A stretch of DNA of 64,000 bases. It comes from JBIICI01 sp044238935. Its GTDB lineage: Bacteria > Pseudomonadota > Alphaproteobacteria > Micavibrionales > Micavibrionaceae. A program made the translations under genes and the position numbers. The stretch covers positions 42,342 through 106,341 of the forward strand of contig JBIICI010000005.1 of the NCBI GenBank assembly GCA_044238935.1. The letters are read 5' to 3'. The notes below the pieces were generated by a model, which saw nothing but the letters and a program-made list of their open reading frames with translations, was not told where the DNA came from and searched no databases. Shown here in pieces: positions 41,261 through 50,571 of the stretch (the stretch's first letter is position 1; each line of letters begins with the position of its first letter).

Positions 41261-42370
41261 CTATACAATAATATTCTTCTGAAACCGCCCTGACATCCCC
41301 CCACACAGCCCCGTTAAGAGCTCATAATTGATTGTATTCATGCTGCTAGCTAAGGCCTCAATTGTTTGATGCGCCCCTATAATTTCAATCATATCCCCCG
41401 TTTTACAGGCGGCGGCAGCACTTGGCAGAGCAATTGTCACCAAATCCATCGACACACGCCCGACCACAGGGCATGGCTGCCCTTGCCAATATAATATGGC
41501 CTTGTTACTGGCGCTGCGTAAAAACCCGTCCGCATAGCCAAGGGCAATGGTTGCCAATCTTTGGGGCTGTGTTACGCGATATGTGGCATTATACCCAACG
41601 CTTTCACCCATTTGCGCATCCCGAATTTGTAAGATCGGCGCATAAAGACTCACAACAGGGTGCATAGGGGTATTGTTGGGGTTCAATCCATACAGCGCCA
41701 TACCGGGGCGAACAATATCGTAATAGCTTTGTGGATACTCAAAAATTGATGCCGAATTTCCCAAAGAAAATGTTGTTTTGGCATGAGGATGCACGCGTTT
41801 AAAATCTTCAAAAATGCTTCTAAATATTTGTTTTTGAACTGCATTTATGGGATCAGCCGGATCATCTGCACTGACCATATGGGATAAAATCATATGCGGC
41901 ACAATCCCTGTTTCCAGCAACATCGGCCAATGCGCCATGGAAACGCCCAATCGATTCATGCCTGTGTCAATATGCCATGCATGTTTTATATTTTTTGATT
42001 TTATATCAACAACTTGTTTTAATGCATTAATAATTGGGATTAAATTATATTGCTGATAAACAGCATCATGTTGCGGACAATATCCACTCAAGACTAAAAT
42101 CTCATGTTGCGTAAATCTACGGACGTCGATGGCCTCCGATAGGTTGGCGACAATATATAAATCACATCCCTTTTTTTCTAAGATTGGCACAATATGCTCA
42201 ACCCCCACCCCATAGGCATTGGCCTTAACCATCGCAGCAATGCGCGATGATGACGGAATATGGGATCTAATTTTCTGATAATTACTTGAAACCGCCCCTA
42301 AATCAATTTCTAAAACCGCTTTATCAAAAAAAAGCGGATCAGACAGATCTGGGGCGGGATATAGCTGCAT
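41261..42370 (-). CDS. alr: Alanine racemase
   Basis: PLP enzyme making D-Ala for peptidoglycan. 369 residues with the PLP Lys at ~49 (AAMVKANAYGVG), HIDTGMNRLGV, PGMALYGLNP, the second catalytic Tyr in VGYNATY and GRVSMDLVTIALP. The C-terminus NYELLTGLCGGMSGRF ends the beta domain. In many alphaproteobacteria alr directly follows dnaB; here an ABC transporter, a GNAT and a cupin intervene. A decayed second copy of its 3' end lies 1 kb downstream at 40036-40225. Confidence 0.96.
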   Translation of the reverse strand: MQLYPAPDLSDPLFFDKAVLEIDLGAVSSNYQKIRSHIPSSSRIAAMVKANAYGVGVEHIVPILEKKGCDLYIVANLSEAIDVRRFTQHEILVLSGYCPQHDAVYQQYNLIPIINALKQVVDIKSKNIKHAWHIDTGMNRLGVSMAHWPMLLETGIVPHMILSHMVSADDPADPINAVQKQIFRSIFEDFKRVHPHAKTTFSLGNSASIFEYPQSYYDIVRPGMALYGLNPNNTPMHPVVSLYAPILQIRDAQMGESVGYNATYRVTQPQRLATIALGYADGFLRSASNKAILYWQGQPCPVVGRVSMDLVTIALPSAAAACKTGDMIEIIGAHQTIEALASSMNTINYELLTGLCGGMSGRFQKNIIV

Positions 42371-42397
42371 TAGAGCCTCAAGACATAAGGGAAAAAA

Positions 42398-42889
42398 TTA
42401 ATTCCCTAAATCCTGAATGATTTTTTTGTATAATTCAACTGATTTATGCGCCATAGCATCATCGGCGGCGATTTCCACAATCTCACGCCCTGCCATATCA
42501 AACAGGCGGTCATTGTCTTCTTCGCGGCAGACGCCCATTTGTTTTTCATAGACAACAATTTCGCCGTGGCTCATATTGACCATGCAGTGAGGGGCGTGTA
42601 AAGGGATATGAATGCTCTCGCCCTCATGCACTTCGTGCAATTCGCCGTTGACGATCACGGTCAATGTGCCGCGCACAGCCGTCCATAATTCACGGCGACC
42701 ATGGTGACGTTGCAAGGACAATGCCTGACGCGGTAAAATACCAATGCGTTTTTCACAAAATTCTTCATCGCTGTCCATCGTGCCAACATTCGTGACCTCA
42801 TACCAGCCCCAAACGCGCTCATCACGGTCACCGATTGTATATTCTTGTGTTGCAAAACGATTATCTTCTTTCAAAGCCACCACAGACAT
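42398..42889 (-). CDS. Stand-alone type II mannose-6-phosphate isomerase-like cupin
   Basis: A 163-residue single-domain cupin that matches the C-terminal isomerase domain of ManC-type proteins: RVWGWYEVTNVG, KRIGILPRQALSLQRHHGRRELWTAV, the metal-binding His and Glu in that segment, EGESIHIPLHAPHCMVN and VYEKQMG..REEDNDRLFD. The guanylyltransferase domain is absent. It may isomerise mannose or fructose 6-phosphate, or another sugar. It lies 28 bases upstream of alr on the same strand and probably shares its transcript. Confidence 0.85.
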   Translation of the reverse strand: MSVVALKEDNRFATQEYTIGDRDERVWGWYEVTNVGTMDSDEEFCEKRIGILPRQALSLQRHHGRRELWTAVRGTLTVIVNGELHEVHEGESIHIPLHAPHCMVNMSHGEIVVYEKQMGVCREEDNDRLFDMAGREIVEIAADDAMAHKSVELYKKIIQDLGN

Positions 42890-42996
42890 GCTTAATCCTC
42901 TTTATTAAGTTATTAAGAAAGTTTAAATATCAAGTCATAATTATTGACAGAATACACATGTATTTGTCAATAAAAAAATGCTGTGTTGCACAATGT

Positions 42997-43485
42997 TTAT
43001 ATGATTTTTTTCATAACCAAAACCTCAATCATCTGATCGCCCATTGCTACAAACTCTTCTTTGATCGCCCCATATCCATATTTTTCGTAAAACGCAAAAG
43101 CATTTTTGCTGGATTTTACGGTCAAATAGGGAATATTGAGATTTAATCTTATGGCTTCATCTTCCATACGACAAAATAATGCGCGCCCAATGCCACGCCC
43201 TGCAAACTGAGGATGGACATACAAATGCCATAAAAAATCAGGGCTTGATAAAGGTCTGAGGCTGGCAAAGCCTACCTTTTGCCCATTGATACTAGCAACC
43301 ACACAGCATGGACTTTGTTTAATGACGCCAAGGAAAGCCTTATTTTCAGGCTTCAAATTTTCCGCCGATGCCCAAGCCTGTAGTTGCTCAGGCGTATAAT
43401 CACCCTTACACAAAGTTCGGACGGAATGATAGTGAAGGGAGGCAATATCGGGGGAGTCTTTGGAGGTGGCAATATGGATATGCAT
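42997..43485 (-). CDS. GNAT family N-acetyltransferase
   Basis: About 162 residues from ATG 43485 (MHIHIATSKDSPDIASLH); the frame extends to 43551 but the extra residues overlap the ABC permease gene. The acetyl-CoA motif A reads LYVHPQFAGRGIGRALFCRME (Q/R-x-x-G-x-G/A), followed by LTVKSSKNAFAFYEKYGY, typical of the family. Substrate unknown. It follows the permease gene on the same strand by 52 bases. Confidence 0.85.
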   Translation of the reverse strand: MHIHIATSKDSPDIASLHYHSVRTLCKGDYTPEQLQAWASAENLKPENKAFLGVIKQSPCCVVASINGQKVGFASLRPLSSPDFLWHLYVHPQFAGRGIGRALFCRMEDEAIRLNLNIPYLTVKSSKNAFAFYEKYGYGAIKEEFVAMGDQMIEVLVMKKII

Positions 43486-43537
43486 ATATTTGTCAATAGA
43501 AAATTCTGTATCGTATAATCCTTTTTGATTGCGAGCC

Positions 43538-44968
43538 CTACGAAAAAACAATTTTTTCCTTGCTCACTTTTCTTTTTAAGAATATTGCCCCTATACAAAT
43601 TTGTACACCAATAAACATAAATTTTAGCAGCACAAGGTCAAAAGTTCTAGCTATGGTGCCAAAAGGCATTATTGGGAATACATAATATATATTCTGAGGT
43701 ATCCCCATTGATATTATTAAAATGGGTACAACCATATAGCAAAGGATGTAAATAAAAATACTTTTCCTTGCTGCAATTGCTGGTGTGCGGGATGATATTA
43801 GAAAATAGACATAAATGATAATATCACGAACAACAAATAAAAATGCAAAAAGAAATCTACCTATGATTTGATGATGAATATTTTGAGAATGGAGCGTCTG
43901 GTTTATATTTTCTGGCGGCAGGAATAAAGCAATAAAAAGACTAAGAACAGTGAAAACAAAAAAACACACAAAGCACACGATCCAAGTTGGGCATGTTGTC
44001 CACGCTTTGGCAAAATTATGGGTTAATGTATGTTTTATGAAATATTTGTGATCTACAAACGACGATCGGTTACTCAGTAACGCAATGTAAACAAAAGCCA
44101 AAGCAATGGAGCATGTTCCCATTATAAATGATATATAAATATCGATTAGATTATCTGCCTTGGATAGCACCCCTTGACCATAAAACCCTAAAAATAGAAT
44201 AAACCCAATCAGTAAAGCAGGGTTTTTACGATGAAAAAATTCATTTTTTAAAGCATCAACTGACCATAAAATCATCCATAATAAAACCAATCCCATTGAA
44301 ACCATAATAAACCCATATGCATCAAATGGGCTGTGATAAAAATTGATCATTTTTGTATCAATCGGCGAAGGTAATGAGCCTTGATATATATGCTTAAATG
44401 CAGCGATTCCAAAAACAACAATCAAAGAAATCATAAAAAGGGGTAAAAAAGCATTCACTTTTTTATTGGCACTTTGATAAGAAATCCAAAATCCACAAAA
44501 ATGGAGCATAAAGGAGGCCAGAATGACAAAATTTATGTTTTTGACAAGATCTCTTGCAGGAAGATTTCCGATATTATTCGTTATATAAACGACAATCATC
44601 ACAATTCCGATCATCCACGCAAAAGATGTACGACCCAAAACAGATGCTAGCACAAAATTCAATGGTTTCATCGGTGATAAGGCGATCATGTTCCAGCAAT
44701 CTTGGGATTTTTCATTTGCAACAATTTGAGTACACCAAAAGAAACCCATTAAAAATGTTGAAGCAAAAAAAACGATGGACACAACCTTATTGACGACATC
44801 CTGCCGCATTGCCAAATCCTGAATCTGAAAAAGCGCAAAAAACACCAATAAAAACAAAGATATAAAACCAATAACACGGAATTTTGAGAACTCTTGCCAA
44901 ATATTTTTTTGAATCTCCGCACGGAAATGTGGGTCTAATTTAAAAAAGTCTGAAATCTTATGCATCAT
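43538..44968 (-). CDS. ABC-2 type transporter permease
   Basis: A 476-residue membrane protein with about twelve hydrophobic segments, for example VIGFISLFLLVFFALFQI, VVSIVFFASTFLMGFFW and PALLIGFILFLGFYGQGV. ATG 44968 overlaps the stop of the ATPase gene (ATGATGCATAA), with AAAGG upstream; the frame reaching 45064 lies inside the ATPase gene. The N-terminal soluble stretch HKISDFFKLDPHFRAEIQKNIWQEF and NEKSQDCWNMIALSPMKPLNFV recall ABC-2 permeases. The pair forms an exporter of unknown substrate, placed between dnaB and alr. Confidence 0.8.
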   Translation of the reverse strand: MMHKISDFFKLDPHFRAEIQKNIWQEFSKFRVIGFISLFLLVFFALFQIQDLAMRQDVVNKVVSIVFFASTFLMGFFWCTQIVANEKSQDCWNMIALSPMKPLNFVLASVLGRTSFAWMIGIVMIVVYITNNIGNLPARDLVKNINFVILASFMLHFCGFWISYQSANKKVNAFLPLFMISLIVVFGIAAFKHIYQGSLPSPIDTKMINFYHSPFDAYGFIMVSMGLVLLWMILWSVDALKNEFFHRKNPALLIGFILFLGFYGQGVLSKADNLIDIYISFIMGTCSIALAFVYIALLSNRSSFVDHKYFIKHTLTHNFAKAWTTCPTWIVCFVCFFVFTVLSLFIALFLPPENINQTLHSQNIHHQIIGRFLFAFLFVVRDIIIYVYFLISSRTPAIAARKSIFIYILCYMVVPILIISMGIPQNIYYVFPIMPFGTIARTFDLVLLKFMFIGVQICIGAIFLKRKVSKEKIVFS

Positions 44969-45698
44969 GGCCGTTGCCTTTTGCTGTATTTTTATCGGAT
45001 GAAGTGTCCCCTGTATAGATTTGATATAATGATTTTGCATTTGTAATTTTGGTATGCTGAACAATATGTCCTGATTTTATGACGATGATGTCGTCACAAT
45101 AATCTTGCAGTTCTGATAGGATATGGGAGGAAACTAAAATTGTTTTCCCACGCTGTTTTAAAGTTAGGAACAGTTTGGACAAACGATATCTTGCCTCTGG
45201 ATCTAACCCTGATGCTGGCTCATCTAAAATAAAAATTTCAGGATCAAAGACTAAAATCTGAGCAATACCTAAGGCTTGTCGTTGCCCTCTTGATAAATCC
45301 TCCGTCTTTAGGTGCATTTTATCCCCTAATAGCAAATAATCCTCAATATCAAGCAAGGTTTTGGCAAAATGATCAGGGCTGATTTCATACAGGCCTGCAA
45401 CATATCGCAAGCATTGACGAACAGTTAAATCCTTGTAAACACCAAAATGATCCGATAAAAACCCAATAATTTGACGCGGTTTCTGATCGGTGGTTTTTAT
45501 ACTCTTTACAAAAACATCGCCTGAAAACGGAATTTCTAAACCCGCAATGCAACGCATTAATGTTGTTTTGCCCGCACCATTTTCACCCACTAGGGCAGTA
45601 ACGCTACCTGCTGAAATGCTTAAGCTAACATTGTGTAACGCTTTTTTTGTTGGATATTCAAAATCTAGTGATTTGATTTCAATGATAGGCGTTGTCAT
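44958..45698 (-). CDS. ABC transporter ATP-binding protein
   Basis: A 246-residue ATPase: Walker A GENGAGKTT (~37-45), Q-loop in IIGFLSDHFG, a signature LSRGQRQALGIAQ that reads RGQ instead of GGQ, Walker B IFILDEPASGLD, and the switch His in VSSHIL. The closest family by feel is the CcmA/NatA-type ATPase that works with ABC-2 permeases. It is coupled to the permease downstream by overlap and begins 15 bases after dnaB ends on the same strand. Confidence 0.92.
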   Translation of the reverse strand: MTTPIIEIKSLDFEYPTKKALHNVSLSISAGSVTALVGENGAGKTTLMRCIAGLEIPFSGDVFVKSIKTTDQKPRQIIGFLSDHFGVYKDLTVRQCLRYVAGLYEISPDHFAKTLLDIEDYLLLGDKMHLKTEDLSRGQRQALGIAQILVFDPEIFILDEPASGLDPEARYRLSKLFLTLKQRGKTILVSSHILSELQDYCDDIIVIKSGHIVQHTKITNAKSLYQIYTGDTSSDKNTAKGNGHDA

Positions 45699-45713
45699 AT
45701 AAACCCTTACCCC

Positions 45714-47183
45714 CTAAAACTCCTGATCCGAATGTGTCTTATCCAAATCGCCAAAACGCGTGTAATTCCCATCAAAGAACATTTGCACCGTGCCAATAGG
45801 GCCATGGCGTTGTTTGGCGATGATGACTTCGGCTTTGTTGTGGGCGCGATCCATTTTTTCTTGCCACTGGGCGTATTTTTCGGTGTCTTCGACATCGGGC
45901 TGTTCGCGCTCAAGATAGTATGATTGGCGGTACACGAACATCACCACATCCGAGTCTTGTTCGATTGACCCTGATTCCCTAAGGTCAGAAAGTTGGGGGC
46001 GTTTGTCTTCGCGTTGCTCCACAGCACGGGATAGCTGGGATAGGGCGATGACGGGGATTTCCAGTTCCTTGGCGATGGCTTTTAGGCCGCGCGTGATTTC
46101 AGACACTTCGTTCACGCGGTTGCTGACCGATTGCGATGATCCGCTGCCTGATAAAAGCTGCAAATAGTCAATCACCAATAACCCCAAGCCAAATTGGCGT
46201 TTCAATCGCCGCGCACGGGTGCGGACAGCGGCGATGGATAAAGCTGGTGTGTCGTCAATATAGAGCGGCACTTGCGACATACGCTGCGTTGCCTCAATCA
46301 TGCGGTTAAATTGGCTTTGATCTAAATTCCCTTTACGAATGGAGTCGCCTGAAATTTCGGCTTGGTCGGCTAAAATCCGCCCTGCCAGCTGATCGGCGGA
46401 CATCTCAAGCGAGAAAAAGCCTGTGATCGCGCCTTCTTTGCCGCCTGTTTGCGCGTATTTCTGGGCGGCGCGCCATGCAATATTGACCGCCAAAGCCGTT
46501 TTCCCCATCGAGGGACGACCTGCCAAGATCAATAAATCCGAAGGGTGCAGCCCCCCCAATTTATAATCCAAATCGCGCAGCCCCGTGGTGCAGCCTGTGA
46601 CATGGGTATCGGATTTAAAGGCTTGTTCGGCGTACGCAAGGGCGGTTTTGACCGAGTCGCGTAAGCTGATAAATCCGCCCCTAGCATCGCCACTTTCTGC
46701 CAGTTTAAACAATCGGGATTCCATTTGCTCAATGGTCTGGATTGCCTCAATTTCTGATCGCTGATCCATCGATTCGGTGATGACATCTTCCCCTAAGGCA
46801 ATCAATTCGCGGCGTAAAAACAGATCATAAATCATGCGGCCGTAATGCTCAGTATTATAAATCGATACAACACCGCCCACCAAATCCGATAAATACGCCG
46901 CCCCGCCCACAGGGGCAAGATCGCCATCATTTTCAAAATAGCCCTTTAACGTAATCGGATCGGCGACTTGGCCGCGATTATACAGGTTCAAAATGGCTTT
47001 GAATAAACGCTGATGCGCGGGGACAAAGAAATGATCTTCACGCAGAAAATCACTGATGGTCTCCAGCGTTTTATTATCAAGAATGAGTGCACCCAGCAGG
47101 GATTGTTCAGCCTCCATATTATAAGGGAGCTTTTTTCCGTCAATCTCTTGAGGCTGTGTTTGTAAGGGCGATGCGTGAATCAT
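45714..47183 (-). CDS. dnaB: Replicative DNA helicase DnaB
   Basis: Hexameric helicase that unwinds ahead of the replication fork and recruits primase (dnaG is at 52300). The N-terminal domain starts LPYNMEAEQSLLGALILDN; the RecA-type domain has Walker A GRPSMGKTALAVN, ITGFFSLEMSADQLAGRIL, VIDYLQLLSG and ALSQLSRAVEQRE..RPQLSDLRESG. The C-terminus DFDK-like segment (HGPIGTVQMFFDGNYTRF) is typical. 489 residues is normal. It is divergent from ahpC with a 115-base gap. Confidence 0.97.
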   Translation of the reverse strand: MIHASPLQTQPQEIDGKKLPYNMEAEQSLLGALILDNKTLETISDFLREDHFFVPAHQRLFKAILNLYNRGQVADPITLKGYFENDGDLAPVGGAAYLSDLVGGVVSIYNTEHYGRMIYDLFLRRELIALGEDVITESMDQRSEIEAIQTIEQMESRLFKLAESGDARGGFISLRDSVKTALAYAEQAFKSDTHVTGCTTGLRDLDYKLGGLHPSDLLILAGRPSMGKTALAVNIAWRAAQKYAQTGGKEGAITGFFSLEMSADQLAGRILADQAEISGDSIRKGNLDQSQFNRMIEATQRMSQVPLYIDDTPALSIAAVRTRARRLKRQFGLGLLVIDYLQLLSGSGSSQSVSNRVNEVSEITRGLKAIAKELEIPVIALSQLSRAVEQREDKRPQLSDLRESGSIEQDSDVVMFVYRQSYYLEREQPDVEDTEKYAQWQEKMDRAHNKAEVIIAKQRHGPIGTVQMFFDGNYTRFGDLDKTHSDQEF

Positions 47184-47298
47184 AATCTTACCTTAGCACA
47201 AATAAAATGACACGATAAACATTGATTTATGATTTTTTGTCACTATGTTTAATAATGAAAAATTTAAGTGTTTATTTTATAAAAGGAGCATTAAGCAA

Positions 47299-47868
47299 AT
47301 GACAATCAGTGTTGGTCAAAAATTCCCCGAATTCAATCTTAAAGCCGTGGACGGCAAACCGTTTAAGGATATTACGATTGATAATGTCTTTATTGATGTA
47401 TCCAACGATATTCATAAAGGAAAATGGTTGGTCATTTTCTTTTACCCAAAGGATTTCACTTTTGTTTGCCCCACTGAAATTGCAGCTTTTGGCGCGTTGA
47501 ACGGCGAATTCAAAGACCGTGATGCAGTTTTGGTGACCGCCAGTGTGGATAGTGAATTTACGCATTGGGCGTGGCGCAAGCACCAAGACGAATTGCGTGA
47601 TCTGCCGATCCCGATGATCTCAGACATTAAGCGCGAATTATCCACAGCTTTGGGTATTTTAGATGAAAAAGCAGGCGTTTCCCAACGTGCCGTTTTCATT
47701 GTTGACCCACAGCATATTGTGCGTTTCAGCATGGTCACGGATTTAAGCGTTGGGCGTAACCCGCGCGAAGTGTTGCGTGTTTTGGATGCGCTGCAAACCG
47801 ATGAGCTTTGCCCTTGTAACTGGAGCAAAGGCGATTCCACCATTGATCTTAACGAAGTTTCAAAATAG
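47299..47868 (+). CDS. ahpC: Alkyl hydroperoxide reductase AhpC-type peroxiredoxin
   Basis: Reduces peroxides with a peroxidatic Cys at ~57 (DFTFVCPTEIAAF). The C-terminal motif is CPC (DELCPCNW, ~171 and 173), as in mycobacterial AhpC which has three redox cysteines and is recharged by AhpD. ATG 47299 follows AGGAG; a longer frame from 47245 adds 18 non-conserved residues. It is followed by ahpD after 15 bases. I infer an AhpD-dependent electron supply instead of AhpF. Confidence 0.95.
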   Translation: MTISVGQKFPEFNLKAVDGKPFKDITIDNVFIDVSNDIHKGKWLVIFFYPKDFTFVCPTEIAAFGALNGEFKDRDAVLVTASVDSEFTHWAWRKHQDELRDLPIPMISDIKRELSTALGILDEKAGVSQRAVFIVDPQHIVRFSMVTDLSVGRNPREVLRVLDALQTDELCPCNWSKGDSTIDLNEVSK

Positions 47869-47883
47869 GTAAGGAAAATAAAT

Positions 47884-48420
47884 ATGTCTATTCAATCAAT
47901 CCGTGACTTGCTTCCAGAATATGCCAAAGACACAAAGTTGAACTTAGGTCGCTTGGTCGGTGAAGATGAGGTTGAGGGCTTGCGCAAAGATCAAGCCCTC
48001 ATGATCGCCCTCGCCAGTGCCTATGCCACGAAAAACGCTGCCTTAATTGCTGCCACAACAGCGCAAGTCAGTGATGTTTTAAATGAAGCGCAAATCAATG
48101 CCGCCAAAGGCGCGGCAACGATTATGGGTATGAATAATATCTATTACCGTTTTGTGCATTTGGTGAGTGATAAGTCATACAGCTCCATGCCTGCGAATTT
48201 GCGCATGAATATTATTGCCAATTCAGGTGTGGATAAGGTTGATTTCGAGCTTATGAGCCTTGCCGTTTCTGCCATTAATGGCTGCGGCATGTGCTTAGAT
48301 GCCCATGTCCACGAAGTCAGCAAGGCAGAAATCAGCAAACAAGGCATTCAATCCACCATCCGTATCGCGGCCGTTATCAACGCCACGGCACAGGCTTTGG
48401 TTATTGAGGGGCAGATTTAA
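47884..48420 (+). CDS. ahpD: Alkylhydroperoxidase AhpD
   Basis: 178 residues of helical AhpD fold. The catalytic C-x-x-C lies at C134 and C137 with His141 (NGCGMCLDAHVHEV), the arrangement known from Mycobacterium AhpD, where a relay through lipoamide reduces AhpC. The N-terminus (MSIQSIRDLLPEYAKDTKLNL) also matches. It is the second gene of the ahpCD operon. Confidence 0.96.
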   Translation: MSIQSIRDLLPEYAKDTKLNLGRLVGEDEVEGLRKDQALMIALASAYATKNAALIAATTAQVSDVLNEAQINAAKGAATIMGMNNIYYRFVHLVSDKSYSSMPANLRMNIIANSGVDKVDFELMSLAVSAINGCGMCLDAHVHEVSKAEISKQGIQSTIRIAAVINATAQALVIEGQI

Positions 48421-48433
48421 TTTAAGTTTTCAT

Positions 48434-48457
48434 GGAGCAGCTTTTAAGAGCTGCTCC
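48434..48457. terminator. Hairpin between convergent ahpD and rhodanese genes
   Basis: GGAGCAGCT (48434-48442) is the exact inverse of AGCTGCTCC (48449-48457), with a six-base loop. It includes the last codons of the rhodanese gene (RSSS). No T tract follows on either strand, so it is at best a weak, possibly bidirectional, terminator. Confidence 0.45.
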
Positions 48458-48776
48458 TTACTGCATTCCCATTTTCGATATACGCCAAAATCCCGCCCTC
48501 AATTACATAGGCATTGTTATGATTGACACTTGCCAATAAATGCGCGGCATGAATGGCGCGTTTGCCACTGCGGCATAGGATATAAATGGGGGTGTCCGTA
48601 TCAATTTCATGTTCACCTAAAAAATCATCCGCCTGAAATTCATCAATCGGGATCAGGATGTGATCTTGCGGGATCGACATTTCAGCGTGCTCCCCTGCCG
48701 TGCGGACATCAAGGATAATGCCTTGTTCTGCCATGGCATCGAAATCTTGGGCGGGGATGGATTTGTAATCACTCAT
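48444..48776 (-). CDS. Single-domain rhodanese-like protein
   Basis: 110 residues from ATG 48776, which has AAGGAG six bases upstream; the frame to 48857 lies within the ABC exporter gene and is rejected. A single rhodanese domain: GIILDVRTAGEHAEMSIP, active-site Cys in ILCRSGKRAIHAA, and AYVIEGGILAY. It would transfer sulfur or act in redox chemistry. It is 19 bases downstream of the ABC exporter gene and convergent with ahpD, which could hint at a shared redox context. Confidence 0.9.
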   Translation of the reverse strand: MSDYKSIPAQDFDAMAEQGIILDVRTAGEHAEMSIPQDHILIPIDEFQADDFLGEHEIDTDTPIYILCRSGKRAIHAAHLLASVNHNNAYVIEGGILAYIENGNAVRSSS

Positions 48777-48795
48777 AAATACTCCTTTTTTCTTA

Positions 48796-50565
48796 TCATT
48801 CATCTTCCAACAAAAACCCGCCTGATTGCAATGCCCATAATTGTGCATATCGACCATCGGGGTTTTTGATTAAATCGCTGTGATGCCCCTGCTCCATGAT
48901 TTTTCCTTGATCCATCACGATGATGGAGTCCAAATGGTTGATGGTGGATAGGCGGTGAGCAATGACAATGACCGTTTTGTCGGTCATCAAATTTTTAAGC
49001 GCATCTTGGACTTGTTTTTCGCTTTCGCTGTCCAGCGCGGATGTTGCCTCATCTAAGATCAAAATCGGGGCATTTTTCAGGATCGCGCGCGCAATCCCAA
49101 TCCGTTGCCGCTGCCCACCTGACAGGCGCACGCCGCGCTCCCCCACAATCGTGTCATAGCCATTTTGTAATTGTGGGGCGAATTGATCGACATAGGCTAA
49201 ACGCGCCGCCTCTAAGACTTCGTCATCCGTGGCATCCAATCGCCCAATACGGATATTTTCTGTGACGCTGTCGTTAAACAGCATAATATCCTGTGGGATC
49301 ATGCCAATTTGTTGATGCAAAGAGAATTGCGTGACATGGGCAATGTCCTGTCCGTCAATCAAAATGCGCCCTGATTGAATATCATAAAACCGCAATAAGA
49401 CCTTGGCGACTGTGGTTTTCCCAGCCCCTGATCTGCCCACCAGTCCGATTTTTTGCCCCTTATCGATCGTCAATTCAAAATCAGCAAGCACATCTTGGTC
49501 GTCATTATAGGCAAAAGAAACATTTTCAAAGCATACTTGCCCCTGTGTCACTTTTAAATCGACCGCATCCGCGCGATCCACCAAATGCGATTTGATATTT
49601 AAGGTTTCAAACAACCGCCACACGCCATTAACATGCTCCACCAAAGACCCAAAAATGCGCCCGAACCCTTCGATCTTATCCCAAACGCCAAAGGCCATAA
49701 AGGCAATCAAGGTAAAGAGGCCAATATCAATGCGATCATGCGTGACATCATATAGCGCGACAGAGATAATCAGCATGATAAAGGCAAAGCCCGTGCTATT
49801 CACAATCATCCAACGAAAGGAACGCACATGCGCCAGTTCCTTAAACGTTTGGTGACTATGCCACTCAGCAATTTCAGCGCGTTCATTCACGGGCTTTTGA
49901 ATATTAAAAATCTTAACCGTCGCCACTCCATTGGCAAATTCATAGATTTTTGAAAAGACATTTTCCAAGCTCTTATTTAATTTATCTTGCGGCGCGTACA
50001 TCCATTTTCCCGTTATCGTGCTAATGGTCATATACACAATAACATACGCGGCAAACAGCGCATAATAATGCGCAGGCGCACGCATCGCGGTAATGGAAAT
50101 TACCGCCGCCAACAATGCGGCAATCAGCGGCAAAATATCCCAAAACGCCATATAATAAAGCTCAATCAGGCTTTTTCGGGCAGTGGATATTTGCTGCATC
50201 CGCGCCCCTGATCCCTTCATTTCATGCCAATCCAACGGCAAGGATAGGATATGTTTTAACGCATACAGGCTCATGTTCCGCACCGCGCGATCCATGGCAA
50301 CAGCCATATACTTTAAAAAATAAATGCTGCCATTGGCGGCAGCAAATAAACCAAAAAAAACAATCACCCAGATCAAAATGGTTTGAAAATCGACTTTATC
50401 TTCCAACAATGATATAATTTTCGCGATAAAAAATGGCTCGGAGGACATCACCATCCGCCGTGCCGTTTGCAGCACCGCAAAAAACGCCATCACGCCCCAA
50501 AAGGGTTTAAAGAAAAACCAAAACCAATGGTAAAAAGAGCGTGTTTGGGGGGATAGTTTGAACAT
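48796..50565 (-). CDS. ABC exporter (fused permease-ATPase, MsbA-like)
   Basis: A 589-residue half-transporter. Six TM segments are spread over residues ~18-310 (IWVIVFFGLFAAANGSIYFL, HYYALFAAYVIVYMTI, FAFIMLIISVALYD), followed by the ATPase domain with Walker A GRSGAGKTTVAK, signature RLSGGQRQRIGIARAI, Walker B LILDEATSALD and switch His in VIAHRLST. It would work as a homodimer, exporting lipid, peptide or drug; substrate unknown. It begins six bases after carA ends on the same strand. Confidence 0.93.
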   Translation of the reverse strand: MFKLSPQTRSFYHWFWFFFKPFWGVMAFFAVLQTARRMVMSSEPFFIAKIISLLEDKVDFQTILIWVIVFFGLFAAANGSIYFLKYMAVAMDRAVRNMSLYALKHILSLPLDWHEMKGSGARMQQISTARKSLIELYYMAFWDILPLIAALLAAVISITAMRAPAHYYALFAAYVIVYMTISTITGKWMYAPQDKLNKSLENVFSKIYEFANGVATVKIFNIQKPVNERAEIAEWHSHQTFKELAHVRSFRWMIVNSTGFAFIMLIISVALYDVTHDRIDIGLFTLIAFMAFGVWDKIEGFGRIFGSLVEHVNGVWRLFETLNIKSHLVDRADAVDLKVTQGQVCFENVSFAYNDDQDVLADFELTIDKGQKIGLVGRSGAGKTTVAKVLLRFYDIQSGRILIDGQDIAHVTQFSLHQQIGMIPQDIMLFNDSVTENIRIGRLDATDDEVLEAARLAYVDQFAPQLQNGYDTIVGERGVRLSGGQRQRIGIARAILKNAPILILDEATSALDSESEKQVQDALKNLMTDKTVIVIAHRLSTINHLDSIIVMDQGKIMEQGHHSDLIKNPDGRYAQLWALQSGGFLLEDE

Positions 50566-50571
50566 GACCGC

